This document shows positions 8,034 through 17,697 of a stretch of DNA of 64,000 bases, one piece after another. The notes beneath the pieces were generated by a model. It did not search any database. It was not told where the DNA came from and saw only the letters and a program-made list of their open reading frames with translations. The DNA lies in the NCBI RefSeq assembly GCF_001591165.1, contig NZ_BCUG01000003.1:62001-126000 (forward strand). The letters are read 5' to 3'. How positions within the stretch are numbered: position 1 is the stretch's first letter; the number at the start of each line of letters is the position of its first letter. Both the position numbers and the translations under genes were made by a program. The DNA comes from Thauera butanivorans NBRC 103042. GTDB taxonomy: Bacteria; Pseudomonadota; Gammaproteobacteria; Burkholderiales; Rhodocyclaceae.

Positions 8034-8539
8034 AGCCCGATCGCCCGGCGCTGTTCTTCAAGCCGGTCGACGCCGCCCACGACCTCGACCATGTTCAGCA
8101 AGTCGATCTCAACGATCACCTGCCCGTCCTCGATCAGCTTGTAGTAGCTCAGCGAACTCTTGACCTTCAGCGGCTGTTCATCGCCCACCTTGGCCGTGCC
8201 GGGGTCGATCTCGCTGTGGCGGCCGCGCACCACGACTTCCACCGCGGTCACCTCACCGGTGTCGTCGCGCTGGTAGGCGCCGGCAAAGCGCAGCAGCACC
8301 GCGTCCGCGCGGCTGGCGCCCCACTGCTGGTAGATCGCGCGCACATGGCCGCCGCAGGTCCATTCCAGTTCCAGCTTCTCGCTGCCCTGGTCGGTATCCA
8401 CCGGGCCATTCATGCCCCCGCCGCGGTATTCCTCCATCTTGCGGGTGAGCTTGGGCAGCACCACTTCGGTGGTCACGCCGGCGAACGATTCGCCGTCGAC
8501 GAACAGGTTGAAGTTCTTGAGCTTGCGCGGTAGCGCCAT
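8030..8539 (-). CDS. FII: Major tail tube protein (P2 gpFII-like)
   Basis: 169 residues, Phage_tube family. Starts MALPRKLKNFNLFVDGESF, typical of gpFII, and contains the EVVLPKLTRKMEEYRGGGM segment. Polymerises into the inner tail tube beneath the sheath. The ATG at 8539 removes a long unrelated leader that would overlap FI. It follows FI after 53 bp. Confidence 0.93.
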   Translation of the reverse strand: MALPRKLKNFNLFVDGESFAGVTTEVVLPKLTRKMEEYRGGGMNGPVDTDQGSEKLELEWTCGGHVRAIYQQWGASRADAVLLRFAGAYQRDDTGEVTAVEVVVRGRHSEIDPGTAKVGDEQPLKVKSSLSYYKLIEDGQVIVEIDLLNMVEVVGGVDRLEEQRRAIGL

Positions 8540-8592
8540 GATTGCGTCCTCTCGGGGCGCGAGCCGCCGGCAGCGCCGGCAGGCCCGGCAGG

Positions 8593-9786
8593 TTAAGCGG
8601 CGGTGATGCGGTCGGCGAAGTCGGCCAGATAGCGGTCCGTGATGCGCTGGCGCAGCATCAGGTTCTCGAGCGGGGGCACCGGCGTGTAGTCGTAGTCGAT
8701 GTACAGCTTGCCTTCCTTCAGCGTGGCCGTGCTGTTGATCTCGGCGTCGTACCAGGCCTGGCCGTCCATGATGTAGCCCAGCCCCTTCAACTCGCGGAAC
8801 TTGGCGTTGATGCCTTCGATGATGTCGCGCACCAGGCTCGGGTGCATGGGCTTGTCGATCGCCCACATGTGCGCCTCGGCCATTGTGTCGGCCAGCACCT
8901 GGGCGGTGCGGGTGTAGTTCTCGAAGGCGAACAGCGGATCATCGCTGCACGTGCGCGAGCCCCAGAAGCGGAAGCCGTTGTTGCGCACCAGGGTGGTGAC
9001 GTCGGCGGCGTTGAGGTAGCCGGCGTCCGTGTTCGGGTTCTGCAAATCCCAGAACACGTCACGGCTGATGCCGGTCACGCCGTTGACGGCGATGTTCGAC
9101 AGCGTCTTGTGCCAGCCCACCTCCTCATCAAGCCTGGCCCGCAGCCCCACCGCACGGGCCGTGGCGTAGGCCGCCGCGCTGGCGTTGGCGGCGGTATCCC
9201 AGGACACGAAATCCGGCCAGATCAGCATGGCTTCGCGGGCGCCGAAATTGTCGCGGTAGGTCACCGCGTCTTCCTTCGTCGCGCATTCCCAGGCAGACAC
9301 GTATGCGAAGGCGCGCAGCTGCTGCGCCACGGCCACCAGTTCGGTCGCCACTGGCAGCGAATCCAGCCCGGGCACGGCCAGGATGCGCGGCTTCACGCCG
9401 AGCTGGGTCTGCGCCGCCAGCAGGGCCTTGATGCCGGTCAGCTTGCCTTCGGCGGTGGTGGTGCCCACAAGCTTGCTGGTCTGGTCTGCGGCCTTCTCTT
9501 CGTCGGTGTCGCCCACCCCATCGGCCACGCGCACGGCCACGATCAGCGGCGTGGCCTGGTCGGCGATCGCATCCAGCGTGGCCGCCAGCGTGCCTTGCGT
9601 GCCGGCCTTGCCGATGGCGCTGTGCACGCTGGTGATCAGTACCGGGGTATCGAGCGGGAATACCGCAGGGTCGGCATCGCTGGCCGTGCAGACGATGCCG
9701 ATGATGGCGGTGGAGATGGTGCGGATCGGGCGCACGCCATCGTTGATCTCGATGACGCGTACACCGTGATGGTAATCGGTTGCCAT
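8593..9786 (-). CDS. FI: Contractile tail sheath protein (P2 gpFI-like)
   Basis: 397 residues, Phage_sheath_1 family. The N-terminus [13 protein letters not shown] and the central [18 protein letters not shown] pattern are diagnostic. It forms the sheath that contracts on infection, establishing this as a myovirus. It is the first gene of the F operon; a dyad plus CG run (9819-9875) lies directly upstream and a GGAG sits before the ATG. Confidence 0.95.
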   Translation of the reverse strand: MATDYHHGVRVIEINDGVRPIRTISTAIIGIVCTASDADPAVFPLDTPVLITSVHSAIGKAGTQGTLAATLDAIADQATPLIVAVRVADGVGDTDEEKAADQTSKLVGTTTAEGKLTGIKALLAAQTQLGVKPRILAVPGLDSLPVATELVAVAQQLRAFAYVSAWECATKEDAVTYRDNFGAREAMLIWPDFVSWDTAANASAAAYATARAVGLRARLDEEVGWHKTLSNIAVNGVTGISRDVFWDLQNPNTDAGYLNAADVTTLVRNNGFRFWGSRTCSDDPLFAFENYTRTAQVLADTMAEAHMWAIDKPMHPSLVRDIIEGINAKFRELKGLGYIMDGQAWYDAEINSTATLKEGKLYIDYDYTPVPPLENLMLRQRITDRYLADFADRITAA

Positions 9787-9818
9787 GTCGGCTCCAGGGT
9801 GGGCGGTGACATGGCGAG

Positions 9819-9875
9819 GATGCCGCGCGCGCGCGATGACGGCACGCGCGGCGGGGTGTGAGGCGGAGAGTCAGA
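9819..9875 (-). promoter_or_regulatory. Putative late promoter of the F operon (CG run plus dyad)
   Basis: The 18-mer GATGCCGCGCGCGCGCGA at 9819-9836 is identical to 18200-18217 upstream of V. A TGT-N13-AGA element (9857-9875) lies exactly 20 bp from it, matching one base short of the TGT-N13-ACA dyad found at V. P2-type late promoters bind Ogr at a TGT-N12-ACA dyad, so this may be the site for the Ogr-like product at 32367. Confidence 0.5.
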
Positions 9876-9897
9876 AGGCCAAATGATCACACAAGGA

Positions 9898-10272
9898 TCA
9901 CGGTAGCTCTCCAGGCATGATCGGCGCTGACAAGATCGCGCCGGCGTCGATGCCATGCCCCGCGTCGATCAGCATCTGCAGCGCCGCCGGCAGGTCTGCG
10001 CGATCGAGATCGATGTACTGCCTGACGCTTGTGTCCCGAATCAGCGCCTGGGTGATCGCACTGCTGTCGGCCAGAATCGCGTATTTCGCGGCGCCGAACC
10101 GGTCATAAAACGCGCCGACGCTGATGTGCCGGAGTGCCGGCGTGACGGGAGGCGCATCGGACTGCGCCGCTGCGCGCCAGCGGCCGGGGTATGCAGCATC
10201 AACAAACTGCTGATCGGCGACGATTGTGTTGATGACGTTGTTTGCCGAATCCAAAATCTCATATCGCATCAT
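9898..10272 (-). CDS. Small fibre-associated phage protein
   Basis: 124 residues. Starts MMRYEILDSANNVINTI with a beta-rich N-terminal part like phage tail-fibre assembly or fibre-cap proteins, then a helical C-terminus. The ATG shares one base with the stop of the glycine-rich fibre gene (TGATG), suggesting coupled expression and a role as its chaperone or partner. Family not firmly recognised. Confidence 0.65.
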   Translation of the reverse strand: MMRYEILDSANNVINTIVADQQFVDAAYPGRWRAAAQSDAPPVTPALRHISVGAFYDRFGAAKYAILADSSAITQALIRDTSVRQYIDLDRADLPAALQMLIDAGHGIDAGAILSAPIMPGELP

Positions 10273-11444
10273 CAGAACTCCACGATCACAAATGATCTGC
10301 CGCCGGCGGCACTGGTGGCCGTTATTGATGTCAGTGCATATACCGCTGCCGCTCCGCTGCCCGCACCGAGCCCTGGCAACCCTGACGTTGCAACAAGACT
10401 CGATCCCGCGCCCGTAAATGCACCGCACACAGCCCCGCTGCCCGCCAGCATGCCCGCCAGCCCCCCCTTCAGCGTTTCGGAAGCAGACGATGACGAGGCG
10501 ATTCCGACCGCTCCGCTACCGCCGCCTACTCCAGCTGGGAATCCTGCCGCAGACGCAGTCACGCCAGATGATCCGCCCCCAGTCAGTCCGGCCAGCAGCC
10601 CAGGGCCGGTTATCGCTCCAGGGACTCCACTCAATCCGCTTGTCGCCGAAAATACGCCGTCGTAACCGGCCCCACCGACGCCCACGAATGAATTTACCCC
10701 GGATGGCGATCCAGCCAGCGCTCCTCCGCCGCCGGACACGCCCACATTATTTTGCGCCGTTACGCTGACATCGCCGCTCGCACCGCCGACGCCCGCGCCC
10801 CCGGTCGCGGCAATGCCGGACCCTATCCCCGTGAATGCGACTTGCGCCGACCCAGACGAAAATCCAGTCATGACCGAAAACGTGCGGCCCCACCAGGCGG
10901 CGCCACCCCCCGTGGCGGCCTGCCTGGCTGGCTGGCTGGCTGCATCAACGAGCGCTGCGCCGCTGTCGCCACCGATGCGGTTGATGTCACCTCCGATTGC
11001 CACGCCGCCAGACGCACCGCTGCTGATAACACCGTTTGATGCAACGCTGCCGCCCTGGCCACCATTTGCAGTCAGGTCAATGCCAGGCCCCGTGACGCTC
11101 GTCGTGCCGCCCGCATTGCCTGGTGATTTTCCGCCGGCAGTGACAGTGACACCCGCGCCGGGCGCGCCGATTGTGATCGTGTAACTGTCTCCAGCATTGA
11201 CGTGCACGAGCTTTACCCCTGTCGCGCCTGCACCGCCCCCGGTCGCAGACGAGCGAGCTTCGGTTGTCGCGGCGCCGCTACCGCCCGGGGCAACGGCGGT
11301 AAATCGCACTAAACCGCTACGCGGCGCGGTCCATACACGACTCTCTGTGACGATTTCAATTAGCGGCGCCAGGGGCTGCGTCAGCCACTGCCCCTGCCGT
11401 TGCAACTCGGCCAGCGCAGCCAGCGAAATGGGGTCACTCATCAT
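10272..11444 (-). CDS. Glycine-rich tail fibre / receptor-binding protein
   Basis: 390 residues. A short N-terminal helix (LAALAELQRQGQWL) is followed by a beta region, then from about residue 65 a Gly/Ala/Ser-dominated sequence with many GG and GGG clusters (GGAG, GGGGALAG, VGGGSGAVG). Such composition is known from phage adhesins with polyglycine helices and from glycine-rich fibre tips. It overlaps the 160-aa gene upstream. Host-recognition role is inferred from composition and position. Confidence 0.75.
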   Translation of the reverse strand: MMSDPISLAALAELQRQGQWLTQPLAPLIEIVTESRVWTAPRSGLVRFTAVAPGGSGAATTEARSSATGGGAGATGVKLVHVNAGDSYTITIGAPGAGVTVTAGGKSPGNAGGTTSVTGPGIDLTANGGQGGSVASNGVISSGASGGVAIGGDINRIGGDSGAALVDAASQPARQAATGGGAAWWGRTFSVMTGFSSGSAQVAFTGIGSGIAATGGAGVGGASGDVSVTAQNNVGVSGGGGALAGSPSGVNSFVGVGGAGYDGVFSATSGLSGVPGAITGPGLLAGLTGGGSSGVTASAAGFPAGVGGGSGAVGIASSSSASETLKGGLAGMLAGSGAVCGAFTGAGSSLVATSGLPGLGAGSGAAAVYALTSITATSAAGGRSFVIVEF

Positions 11445-11916
11445 CTACCTCCGTTGTCTCAAACCCAGTGAGCAGCCCGCCGGTGTATGTCAGTACAGTC
11501 GTGCGGACCCGGCCCGCATATGTCTGTACTGCGCTGGCAAGGGCGCCATCGGGTGTGTATGTCAATACAGTCGTGCGCGTGCCGTCATGCAGCGCCTCGG
11601 TTGCGCCGGTGAGCATGCCGTCTGTGTATGTCAGCGTTGCACTGTCCGGCCTGGCAGTGTTCAACAGATCAGTGACCTGGGCCAGTTCGAGCTGAGAAAG
11701 CCCGCCCGTCTGCACGGCCAATACGGCCGCGGCCAGGGCGATCAACGAATTTTCAATGGTCTCGACACGGCTACCCGTGGGCAGTCCTGCAATACTGGAA
11801 TCGATCTGCAGCAGCGCGGCGCGTAGTCTGAGAACATCATCGGACAAATCGTTGTCAGGATGCGGAAGTGGAAATTCCATCTCAGGCGTGCGATCGTTGA
11901 TGGTCGGCATGATCAA
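11434..11916 (-). CDS. Tail fibre-like protein with TTVLTYT repeats
   Basis: 160 residues. The N-terminal half is helical. The C-terminal half has three copies of a beta unit of about 20-23 residues (SATLTYTDGMLTG, TTVLTYTPDGALA, TTVLTYTGGLLTG), reminiscent of YD-type repeats. Its ATG overlaps the stop of the DUF4815 gene (ATGA). Probably a fibre or fibre-connecting subunit. No close family recognised. Confidence 0.65.
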   Translation of the reverse strand: MIMPTINDRTPEMEFPLPHPDNDLSDDVLRLRAALLQIDSSIAGLPTGSRVETIENSLIALAAAVLAVQTGGLSQLELAQVTDLLNTARPDSATLTYTDGMLTGATEALHDGTRTTVLTYTPDGALASAVQTYAGRVRTTVLTYTGGLLTGFETTEVDDE

Positions 11917-14900
11917 TCCTCAAGCACCACGACGCGCAGGTTGCGCAATTGGGGCCGCGCGCTCGCCCCACCCTGCAGCAGCAAATGCACGCGCAGCCGA
12001 TCCGCAGTAATGCCCGGCAATTCATGGGAGATTTCAAGAAAGCCTGCCGCCTGTGCCGCCGCACTCAGGTAGGGCACGTTGATCAGCGGCGCCCCGTCAT
12101 CATCGGCCTGCATGCGCACGGCAATCGACGCCCCACCGGGAATCAGCGCCTCGAACACCACCCGCAGCGTGCCGCCCGCACCCGCGTTGATCGCTGGCGT
12201 CACGTAGTTGTCAGTCTCATGGAGATGGCCGGAGATCAACTGAACCCCGGGTTCCAGCACGGCCGCGCTTGTGTGGCTACCCGACAGCACGGCCACAACA
12301 GTCGTATCACCGGAAACCGGCGCAGCCAGACGTGCCACCTGCCCATCGCCCAGCATCAGCGTGCTGCCGTCCGGCATCGCCACTTCAAACACCAGGCCCG
12401 CATCCACAGATGGGCGATCGGCATACCCGGTCACCATGATGTCGGTAGCCTCGTTCAGCTCGATTGCCCCCAGCGGCACCCGCCGTTCCAGTTCAAAGTA
12501 GCTCGCGGCCAGCAACTGGAACATCAAGTCGCGGTCCTGGTGCGTCGTCCACACCGTCGCATTGCTGCTCGACAGCAACACCCCCACGTTGTACGGCTGG
12601 CTGGTCACCCACCGCCCGTTGTCACGGTCATACTTGCCCAGTTCAGCGACTGCAACAGCAGTGGTCGCGTCATTGCACATGATCACCAGCACATATTCCC
12701 GCCCCGCTTGCAACAACACCGGGGGCCAGGTGATGCGCGTCGCCTCGGTGATCGAGATTGCTTCCGGCGGCACGCGGGCTTCAATCAGCGCCGTATTCGC
12801 GGGCGTACCGTTGTTGAACTCCCGGATCTGGATGATCACCTCAGATTCCTTGGCGGTAAAAACCAAGTCCACCCCCGAGATCTGGCGCGCCGCATCCAGC
12901 GCAAAGGTCTGCGCCAGCGGGTCGGCAATACGCGGCCCGAACTGCGTGTACGTAGCCCCCGGAGCCGCGCTCCAGCGCTGCCATGTCTCTGTTGTCACGT
13001 TCTGCTGCACTACTGTTGCCCGAGTGCCCTGCCCGGCGAACATCTGGCTGGAGAAATTCCCCCACGCTCCCGTTGCCTGCACCAGTTTTGTACCAGCCGG
13101 CACCCCGGCAGGGATGATGAAAGCCCCCGATAGCGCCCCCACTGCATCGGCCGTAATGCTGGCCGGCTCCGTGTCCAGCGTAATCCCGTCAAACGTCAGC
13201 GCCGCAAGCGGCTCCCCCGGCCCCCACCCCGTAATCTCGAAGCGCACGCTGATCGGTCGAAGATATTCAATCGCAGCAGTGTTCCGCGAAACTTCGATCA
13301 CGCTGGTCTGACGCGACACCAACGAATCCTGATTTCCCACCCCCACGTACAGATACTTCGTCGCATGGTTCAGCCATGTCGTGTTCGTCTCGGTCCACCT
13401 GTCGACCGCCGGCACCAGCCGCATGGCCGCACTGGGCGCGGCGAAGCTCATGTACGGATTCACCAGCATCACGCCGGTCGACAACGCCTGGCTCAACACA
13501 ACATCATGATCATGTGCTGGCGCCATCTTCCCCTGTACTGCCTCGCCCAGCAGATGCACCTCCACATCCATCGCCAGCGTCAGCACCCCATTTACGATGG
13601 CCGCAGTCTGCGGCACTCCGGCATCGCGCATTTCATCCGAAATCATCGGGTCTGCAAACTGCCCGCGCCGAATGCCACTGAAGCGCCCCTGAATATCCAC
13701 AGCAAGGCGAAGCTCCGCCATCGCCTCAGCCAGATCCTGCTGCCGCAGCCGGTAACCGGCCAGCTCGAACATCGGCACCATCCGCGTGCCATCACTCACC
13801 ACCCGGCGCCCACTCGTCCAGGTCTGGAGCACACTGGCCAGCAGCAACATGGAATCCGGCACGGGGGGAGGTTTCGGCGACCATGACGCAGCAATGCCCC
13901 TGATCCATCGCGGCACCCCGTCCCTGTCCAGGCAAACCCGGTCAATGCGCGGCAACATCTGCTGATAGCTCACCAACACCAGCGTGCCCGGCAACGCTCC
14001 ATGCACAGTAAATCCAGTTGAATCCGCATCTGTCGGCTCGAACGCCGCGATGTACGTAAAGGTCACCTCATACGTACTACCCGGCGCCGGTTCCGCCCCT
14101 GCAGGGCTCCAGTCGATTTGCCCGGCCGTCAGCACATAATCCGTGCCTGCCGTGTATGTCGTGGCCCCCTGCCCCACATTGACCACGGTCAGTACCGCAG
14201 CCTCCGGTAGCGGGTCCGACGCCCCCACATGCCCCCCGTGCGTCATCGCCACGGTGCGCTGAGCCGTAATGCGCACGCTCGAAATGCTCTGCGCCGGTGG
14301 TCGCATCAGGGTGATGCGTTGCGGGTCTGTCGTCGTGCTCGGGTGCGGCTCACTGTCGATAAAGCGCAGGTCCGGCTGAGCGGGGTATGTGATCCGGTGG
14401 CTTGCTGTGCGCTCCACCGCGACGCCACCGACCCGCGCCCGCCCCTCGCTCAACGTATAGACCTGGCCGCCGGGCTGGTCATCAGACATCGCAAGTTCCA
14501 GTCCCGTTACGATGTAGCTACCCCCTGCGCTGTCGCGGTCATAGCGCGCAATCGCCTGGCTCATCACGTCCAGATTCGGCGGAGCTTCCTTCGGCCGCAC
14601 CACACCGCTCTCCACAACCCACACCGGGAAGAAACGCCCATCCGTTCCATCCTCGGGCAGCCCCCACACCGGGTTGATCTGCCGCCGGGTCGCCCCCGGC
14701 TCGTTGTACCCGCGCGTACCCACTGCCGGGTTCAGCAGACCAGGATCACGGCTTTCATCCACCTGTACTTCCTGCAGGTAGATGCCCACTGTCACAATGC
14801 CCGTGATCGGAATCACCAGGTGCGCAGGCGGCACACCCCGCACTGCACCGTCCAGGTAAACCGCCCCGGCCTCACACTGTGTATCGCCAGTCTCGGCAGA

Positions 14901-15080
14901 CACAATGATTCGAGCATCCCGAATCACATCTCCGTCCGAAAAGAGCACATCAGAAATCTCGCGCAGCCGCTGCGCCGCCATGCTCTGCAGTTCGTTGAGC
15001 TCGGCCGACTGCAGCACCCGGTCAGGTCGGAATTCAATCGCGTCATAGTTGTCAGCGGGGTCGAATCTGTTGTAAAGCAT
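11913..15080 (-). CDS. DUF4815-domain phage tail fibre/baseplate protein
   Basis: 1055 residues. The first ~400 residues carry the DUF4815 pattern (NRFDPADNYD, LQSAELNELQSMAAQRL, FSDGDVIRDARIIV, GAVYLDGAVRGV). The rest is beta-rich with carbohydrate-binding-like segments. In P2 this position holds the fibre gene H and its chaperone G; here the fibre cassette is of a different type. It probably forms a large fibre or adapter extending from the baseplate. Seven bp separate it from the upstream small gene. Confidence 0.82.
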   Translation of the reverse strand: MLYNRFDPADNYDAIEFRPDRVLQSAELNELQSMAAQRLREISDVLFSDGDVIRDARIIVSAETGDTQCEAGAVYLDGAVRGVPPAHLVIPITGIVTVGIYLQEVQVDESRDPGLLNPAVGTRGYNEPGATRRQINPVWGLPEDGTDGRFFPVWVVESGVVRPKEAPPNLDVMSQAIARYDRDSAGGSYIVTGLELAMSDDQPGGQVYTLSEGRARVGGVAVERTASHRITYPAQPDLRFIDSEPHPSTTTDPQRITLMRPPAQSISSVRITAQRTVAMTHGGHVGASDPLPEAAVLTVVNVGQGATTYTAGTDYVLTAGQIDWSPAGAEPAPGSTYEVTFTYIAAFEPTDADSTGFTVHGALPGTLVLVSYQQMLPRIDRVCLDRDGVPRWIRGIAASWSPKPPPVPDSMLLLASVLQTWTSGRRVVSDGTRMVPMFELAGYRLRQQDLAEAMAELRLAVDIQGRFSGIRRGQFADPMISDEMRDAGVPQTAAIVNGVLTLAMDVEVHLLGEAVQGKMAPAHDHDVVLSQALSTGVMLVNPYMSFAAPSAAMRLVPAVDRWTETNTTWLNHATKYLYVGVGNQDSLVSRQTSVIEVSRNTAAIEYLRPISVRFEITGWGPGEPLAALTFDGITLDTEPASITADAVGALSGAFIIPAGVPAGTKLVQATGAWGNFSSQMFAGQGTRATVVQQNVTTETWQRWSAAPGATYTQFGPRIADPLAQTFALDAARQISGVDLVFTAKESEVIIQIREFNNGTPANTALIEARVPPEAISITEATRITWPPVLLQAGREYVLVIMCNDATTAVAVAELGKYDRDNGRWVTSQPYNVGVLLSSSNATVWTTHQDRDLMFQLLAASYFELERRVPLGAIELNEATDIMVTGYADRPSVDAGLVFEVAMPDGSTLMLGDGQVARLAAPVSGDTTVVAVLSGSHTSAAVLEPGVQLISGHLHETDNYVTPAINAGAGGTLRVVFEALIPGGASIAVRMQADDDGAPLINVPYLSAAAQAAGFLEISHELPGITADRLRVHLLLQGGASARPQLRNLRVVVLED

Positions 15081-15087
15081 GGTCGCC

Positions 15088-15570
15088 TCAGAACGGAATC
15101 ACATATTCGAAAGCCGGCCGCACCGAGCCGTTGCGCAAGAAATTCTGCGAGCGGTCCAGCAACAGGCAGCGGCCCGGATCGGAAATCTGATCGGGGGTGA
15201 AGTAGCGCTGCCCGTCCGGCAAACCCTCCATAACAACCGTGCCGATGAACAACGCGAGCTCCCGGATACGCAGATCTGCAGCCTCTTCAAAGCCGAACGT
15301 CACACGCACGTACAGGTTGCGCGTCGGCGTGGCAGACAGCGTGTAATTGCCTTGCGGCGTCTCGATTGCGCCGGCAGGGTCGGCCAGCACATAGCCGACC
15401 TGTGTAGCCAAGCGCCGCCCCACCTCGGCCACCAGTGCTATGTTGTCGGTAGGCTCTGGCTCAGGGGCGTCATCCCACTCATCAGCCCCCGTGCCCCATG
15501 CAAGCATGATGGGTTGGGCGGCAATCAATTCGGCTTGTGCAATCCGGCCATCAAGCTGTCGAGCAGGCAT
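15088..15570 (-). CDS. Phage tail/baseplate-associated protein (fibre adapter position)
   Basis: 160 residues: acidic N-terminal third, then a beta-rich domain (NLYVRVTFGFEEAADLRIRE) ending in AFEYVIPF. The ATG at 15570 lies 3 bp after the gpI stop. It stands between gpI and the DUF4815 fibre, where an adapter linking fibre to baseplate would be expected. Not assigned to a family. Confidence 0.7.
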   Translation of the reverse strand: MPARQLDGRIAQAELIAAQPIMLAWGTGADEWDDAPEPEPTDNIALVAEVGRRLATQVGYVLADPAGAIETPQGNYTLSATPTRNLYVRVTFGFEEAADLRIRELALFIGTVVMEGLPDGQRYFTPDQISDPGRCLLLDRSQNFLRNGSVRPAFEYVIPF

Positions 15571-15572
15571 GG

Positions 15573-16490
15573 TCAGGTCTCCAGTTGAGTAAGTGCGTGA
15601 GAGATCACCGGCGTACGCCACCGCCCGACCCAAGGGCCGAGCCAGGCACGTACATCCGGGGTAGGCAACGCATGCGCCACCTCAAATTGGGCAGCGTCGT
15701 GCACTGCGGTCAATTCAGGCTCATCGAGCACAGCCGCCACCACTGACCAGCGTATGCTGACGATCGAACCAAGCGCCTCCGGGTTAAGTACAATGGCGTA
15801 CTGCTCGATCACTCGCCCGGCTGCGTCCAGCAAGATTTCGCTATCGAGCAGCCAGGCATCCAGCCGCCAGGAGTCATCCAAGAACACCCGCACCGAATAG
15901 ATCGATGCGGCCGCGCCGTCGATCGCACCCGCATCGGCCGGCTCGGCAAAGGCATGCGCTGCGCGTGTGCCGAACGAAAGCTTGAGGCCATCGACGACGA
16001 CGCCGGAATCGTCATCGAGCAGCGCATCGTCCAGGCGCGAGCGGTCCAGCCGCAGGTGCCGGATGTCGTAGCCGTGGAAGAGCCGGTAGAACCTGACGTG
16101 GGCGGGAATGCTGCGCTCGACCAGGTGGCGCACGTCCGCCAGGCGCTCGGGCGCGGCCGGCGTGCCGGGGTCGAGGTGCAGGCGGGCACCGTCTTCCTCG
16201 AGCACGGCATCCAGATCGATCCAGCCCAGCGCACGCTGCACCGCGGCAGTGGTACCGCGCTGGCGCAGCCACGGCAGGCCGGCGGCGATTAGCGCCGCCG
16301 CGGTGGGAAAGTGGCGGCTGAAATCCGCCAGAAACCATTCCGCAGCCAGCCACGCGGCGAACTGCTCGGGCACCTCGCCCTTGAAGCCACCCACCGCGTC
16401 GATCGCATCGTCCAGCGCGTCGAAGCGCAGTGCGGTCTCGGCCTTGCGCTCGAATTCCGTCGCATTCGGCGGCAGCAGGCTCGTGCCCAT
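15573..16490 (-). CDS. I: P2 gpI-like baseplate wedge / tail protein
   Basis: 305 residues, Phage_tail_P2_I family. N-terminal SLLPPNATEFERKAETAL and FHGYDIRHL-type segments fit gpI, but the protein is longer than P2 gpI (176 aa) through a C-terminal beta extension that probably contacts the fibre. Start chosen as the ATG at 16490 (shares one base with the J stop); a GTG one codon upstream is an alternative. Confidence 0.85.
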   Translation of the reverse strand: MGTSLLPPNATEFERKAETALRFDALDDAIDAVGGFKGEVPEQFAAWLAAEWFLADFSRHFPTAAALIAAGLPWLRQRGTTAAVQRALGWIDLDAVLEEDGARLHLDPGTPAAPERLADVRHLVERSIPAHVRFYRLFHGYDIRHLRLDRSRLDDALLDDDSGVVVDGLKLSFGTRAAHAFAEPADAGAIDGAAASIYSVRVFLDDSWRLDAWLLDSEILLDAAGRVIEQYAIVLNPEALGSIVSIRWSVVAAVLDEPELTAVHDAAQFEVAHALPTPDVRAWLGPWVGRWRTPVISHALTQLET

Positions 16491-17338
16491 CACAGCCCCG
16501 CATCCGTGATCTGGATCACGCCAGCCACGGGATACTCATCGTCGGCCAGCAAGATGTCCGCCGCGGGCTGGATCAGCTCCACCGCGGCCACGCCTTCGAC
16601 GTGCAGCTTTGCCACCAGCCAACTGCGCGGCAGCTCCGCCCCCAGCGCGGCCGCGGCGGCGAATACCCCGGTGAACTCCACCGTCAGCCGCGCGGCCAGA
16701 TCCACCGGCGCGGCCGGCGTGCGGCGAATGCGCGCGCTCACATCGACGACGCGCGGGCGGGCCACCGCTACCGATACAGCCACGCCCAGGATCTTGCGCG
16801 CGGGGTCGGTCAGGGCAGCCAGCACCAGGGCGCGCACGGCCGCATCGTCGGCGCCGCCCGCCACCCACACCGCCACCTGCACGGCGCCGGGGTACGGCTG
16901 CAGCACGACCGCATCGACGACGTCGAGCGAGGCGCCCAGCGCCCTGCCCCGGTAATGCTCGGCCGTGCCATTACCAGCCAGTGCGGCAATGGCGAGCTGC
17001 AGGCGCAGGCGGAATCGATCGTCCCCTTCGCCAGGCAGGCGGACCAGCTCGTAGAACGCCGCCAGTTGATCGAGGTCACTGCCGGTCGCGAACTGGATCA
17101 GGTTCGCCCGGGCGGCTTCGTTGATGCGCTGGCGCAGCAGCAGTTCTTCGTATGCCGATTCCTGCAGAAGCTTGACGATGGGCTCCGACTCCAGCGCCAG
17201 CGTGGCGGTGATCTCCGCGCGCTCGCCCTCGGGGTACAGGCTGATCAGCCTGCTGCGGCGCCGCGCGTACAGCGTCTCGAAATCCAGCGCCTCGATGATG
17301 TCCGGCGCCGGCAGGGCGCCCTGGTCGATGGTGCTCAT
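16490..17338 (-). CDS. J: P2 gpJ-like baseplate assembly protein
   Basis: 282 residues, Baseplate_J family. PAPDIIEALDFETLYARRR and the RINEAARANLIQFATGSDLD segment are the hallmark of gpJ wedge proteins. Overlaps W by 4 nt (ATGA) and I by one base, inside the V-W-J-I block conserved with P2. Confidence 0.92.
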   Translation of the reverse strand: MSTIDQGALPAPDIIEALDFETLYARRRSRLISLYPEGERAEITATLALESEPIVKLLQESAYEELLLRQRINEAARANLIQFATGSDLDQLAAFYELVRLPGEGDDRFRLRLQLAIAALAGNGTAEHYRGRALGASLDVVDAVVLQPYPGAVQVAVWVAGGADDAAVRALVLAALTDPARKILGVAVSVAVARPRVVDVSARIRRTPAAPVDLAARLTVEFTGVFAAAAALGAELPRSWLVAKLHVEGVAAVELIQPAADILLADDEYPVAGVIQITDAGL

Positions 17339-17697
17339 CTCATGCCCCTGATCTGCACAACCAGCGGGTCGAGCCGGGCCGGGCGCGGGCCGTCGCTGCG
17401 CGCCCCCTCGATGCTCACCATCACCTCGCCGGCGGCCGCGCCCAGACCCACGGCGATGCGCTCGATGCGCAGGCGCGGCTCCCAGCGGTGCAGCGCCATC
17501 ACGCTGGCACCCATCAGGCGTTGGCGCGTGGCGTCGTTGAAAGGCTGGTCGATCAGCTCGGGCAGGTAGCTGCCGTAGTCGCGGCGCATCACGCGCGAGC
17601 CGATGGGCGTGGTCAGGATGTCGCGGATGGACTGGCGCAGATGGTCAAGCTCCGCGCAGCGCCGGCCGGTGGACACGTGCATGCCGGCGTAGCTCAT
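17335..17697 (-). CDS. W: P2 gpW-like baseplate wedge protein (gp25-like)
   Basis: 120 residues, GPW_gp25 family. IRDILTTPIGSRVMRRDYGS is the diagnostic signature. Acts as a lysozyme-like-fold wedge component joining sheath and baseplate. 4-nt overlaps with both V and J. Confidence 0.94.
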   Translation of the reverse strand: MSYAGMHVSTGRRCAELDHLRQSIRDILTTPIGSRVMRRDYGSYLPELIDQPFNDATRQRLMGASVMALHRWEPRLRIERIAVGLGAAAGEVMVSIEGARSDGPRPARLDPLVVQIRGMR

